Assembly (NCBI RefSeq): GCF_014197245.1 | Contig: NZ_JACIFF010000001.1 | Location: 930,001-994,000 of the forward strand | Direction of reading: 5' to 3' | DNA from: Neolewinella aquimaris | GTDB taxonomy: Bacteria; Bacteroidota; Bacteroidia; Chitinophagales; Saprospiraceae | Length of the DNA: 64,000 bases | Shown: piece after piece, positions 63,327-64,000 of the stretch | Layout of the letters: each line of letters starts with the position of its first letter | How positions within the stretch are numbered: position 1 is the stretch's first letter | Notes under the pieces: generated by a model | Told to the model about the DNA's origin: nothing | What the model saw: only the letters and a program-made list of their open reading frames with translations | Databases searched by the model: none | Made by a program: the position numbers and the translations under genes

Positions 63327-64000
63327 TCAAAGGTGCCGTGTTCGCACGTAAAACTCCTTGTCACGGACACCGAATGCCTTCACCAGGAGTGGACTGACCA
63401 CCACCACGACCCGGCTGTCGTACACCTGTTCGGGAATGCGGGCAACCACCCGGGCGTACACCGTTTTTCGGCTTCGCGGATCGTCGATTTCGATAATGCT
63501 GCCAATGGGCGCGGTCCGGTGCAGGACCATCCACTTGCTCTGGTCGCCGTGACTCGTCCAGGCCGCCTTACCGTTGGTGGTTCGTACGGTTGCTCCCTCC
63601 GTTCGTGCGAGCCACAGGTCCCGCAGGGCGCGGTTTCGGATTAGGTAGGGATCTTCGACCTCAACCTGGGTACCGGGACTGATGCCGTCGAGCCGCAGGT
63701 AGCCGATCTTCACGATCTGACCGGGGCTCAGGTGGGTGGGGTCGAGGTCGGGGTTCAGGACCCGAAGGAGGCGGTCATCCGGGAGTCCGAGGGTGCGGCG
63801 GGTGAGTCCGTAGAGGGTTTCTCCGGGCGACATCCGGTACCGGACCGGGACGAACCAGGCGGTGCTGTCGGGACTGAAGCCCGGCCGGATCACCCCGCGG
63901 GGAATGGCTACCGTGACCCGGGTGCCGGGCGTATAACCAGCGCGCAGGCCCGGATTGAGGCGATATACGTCCTCCAGACTAAGCCCGTAAAATCTTGCGG
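63327..64000 (-). CDS. LysM-containing protein, C-terminal part (cut by window end)
   Basis: The frame runs open from the window edge to the stop at 63327; the GTG at 63893 is internal, not the start. The visible part starts with the end of one LysM module (YGLSLEDVYRLNPGLRAGYT), then a second (YRMSPGETLYGLTRRTLGLP, DDRLLRVLNPDLDPTHLSPG), and a C-terminal beta-rich domain (TAPIGSIIEIDDPRSRKTVY, ARVVARIPEQVYDSRVVVVV) that resembles the double-psi barrel of RlpA-like proteins. It should bind peptidoglycan. It lies upstream of smc on the same strand (51-base gap). Confidence 0.82.
   Translation of the reverse strand, partial: ARFYGLSLEDVYRLNPGLRAGYTPGTRVTVAIPRGVIRPGFSPDSTAWFVPVRYRMSPGETLYGLTRRTLGLPDDRLLRVLNPDLDPTHLSPGQIVKIGYLRLDGISPGTQVEVEDPYLIRNRALRDLWLARTEGATVRTTNGKAAWTSHGDQSKWMVLHRTAPIGSIIEIDDPRSRKTVYARVVARIPEQVYDSRVVVVVSPLLVKAFGVRDKEFYVRTRHL

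Overview
The window reads as chromosomal DNA of a GC-rich member of the Bacteroidota, most like the Saprospiria/Lewinella group (inference). The reasons are SusC/SusD and DUF4249 outer-membrane systems, FecR anti-sigma regulation, DUF2027, DUF3098 and DUF6580 genes, GH3-type adenylating proteins, many short Bacteroidetes lipoprotein signals, and promoters with the TAnnTTTG -7 box instead of an E. coli-type -10. Coding density is very high. I see no tRNA or rRNA gene, no insertion sequence, no prophage and no CRISPR array.

Layout. 1-13.7 kb: a partial M24 peptidase, a GT-C-like membrane protein, a GH113-like lipoprotein overlapping a glycerophosphodiesterase, a sterol-desaturase-family enzyme, a methyltransferase, a DUF2027/Smr protein, an OmpA lipoprotein, an unknown secreted protein, and a Cu-type P-ATPase followed after one base by a PA0069-family radical SAM gene. 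13.8-21.6 kb: an unknown lipoprotein, a strong bidirectional terminator, an alanine/Na+ symporter, then an ECF sigma/FecR/TonB receptor/DUF4249 uptake system. 21.6-26.6 kb: dnaG with two downstream RDD genes, a probable small structured RNA with its own terminator, and an ECF sigma/RskA-type anti-sigma pair. 26.7-43.4 kb: lytic transglycosylase, GH3 adenylase, BglX-like glucosidase, amidohydrolase, the DUF3098-uppP-truB operon, glpK, a GT4, an M1 peptidase, DUF6580, DUF481 and an S9 prolyl oligopeptidase.

43.5-52.0 kb holds the most unusual locus. It is a five-gene minus-strand operon, SusC-SusD-sodium/solute symporter-(phosphoesterase fused to a carboxymuconolactone-decarboxylase-like domain)-ArsS radical SAM. 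SusD and the symporter are coupled by a TAATG overlap. This joins outer-membrane import, inner-membrane import and an arsenosugar-type radical SAM enzyme in one unit. 52.1-64.0 kb: an FGGY kinase, an NmrA-like reductase, a winged-helix regulator with a membrane partner, a MoxR ATPase/DUF2201-VWA/helical-repeat triad, smc, and a LysM protein cut by the window end.

Apart from the genes, a 20-bp sequence (GGGCGGGGRCGCRGGWGCAR) occurs at least twelve times, in both orientations, in several reading frames and between genes. Two genes (S9 peptidase and MoxR ATPase) look as if a single-base indel sits exactly at their start codon. A roughly 94-bp inverted repeat made of TTAGT units separates the S9 peptidase from arsS. 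Many convergent gene pairs overlap by 4-35 bases with no terminator between them. All family assignments come from reading the sequences, without database searches.
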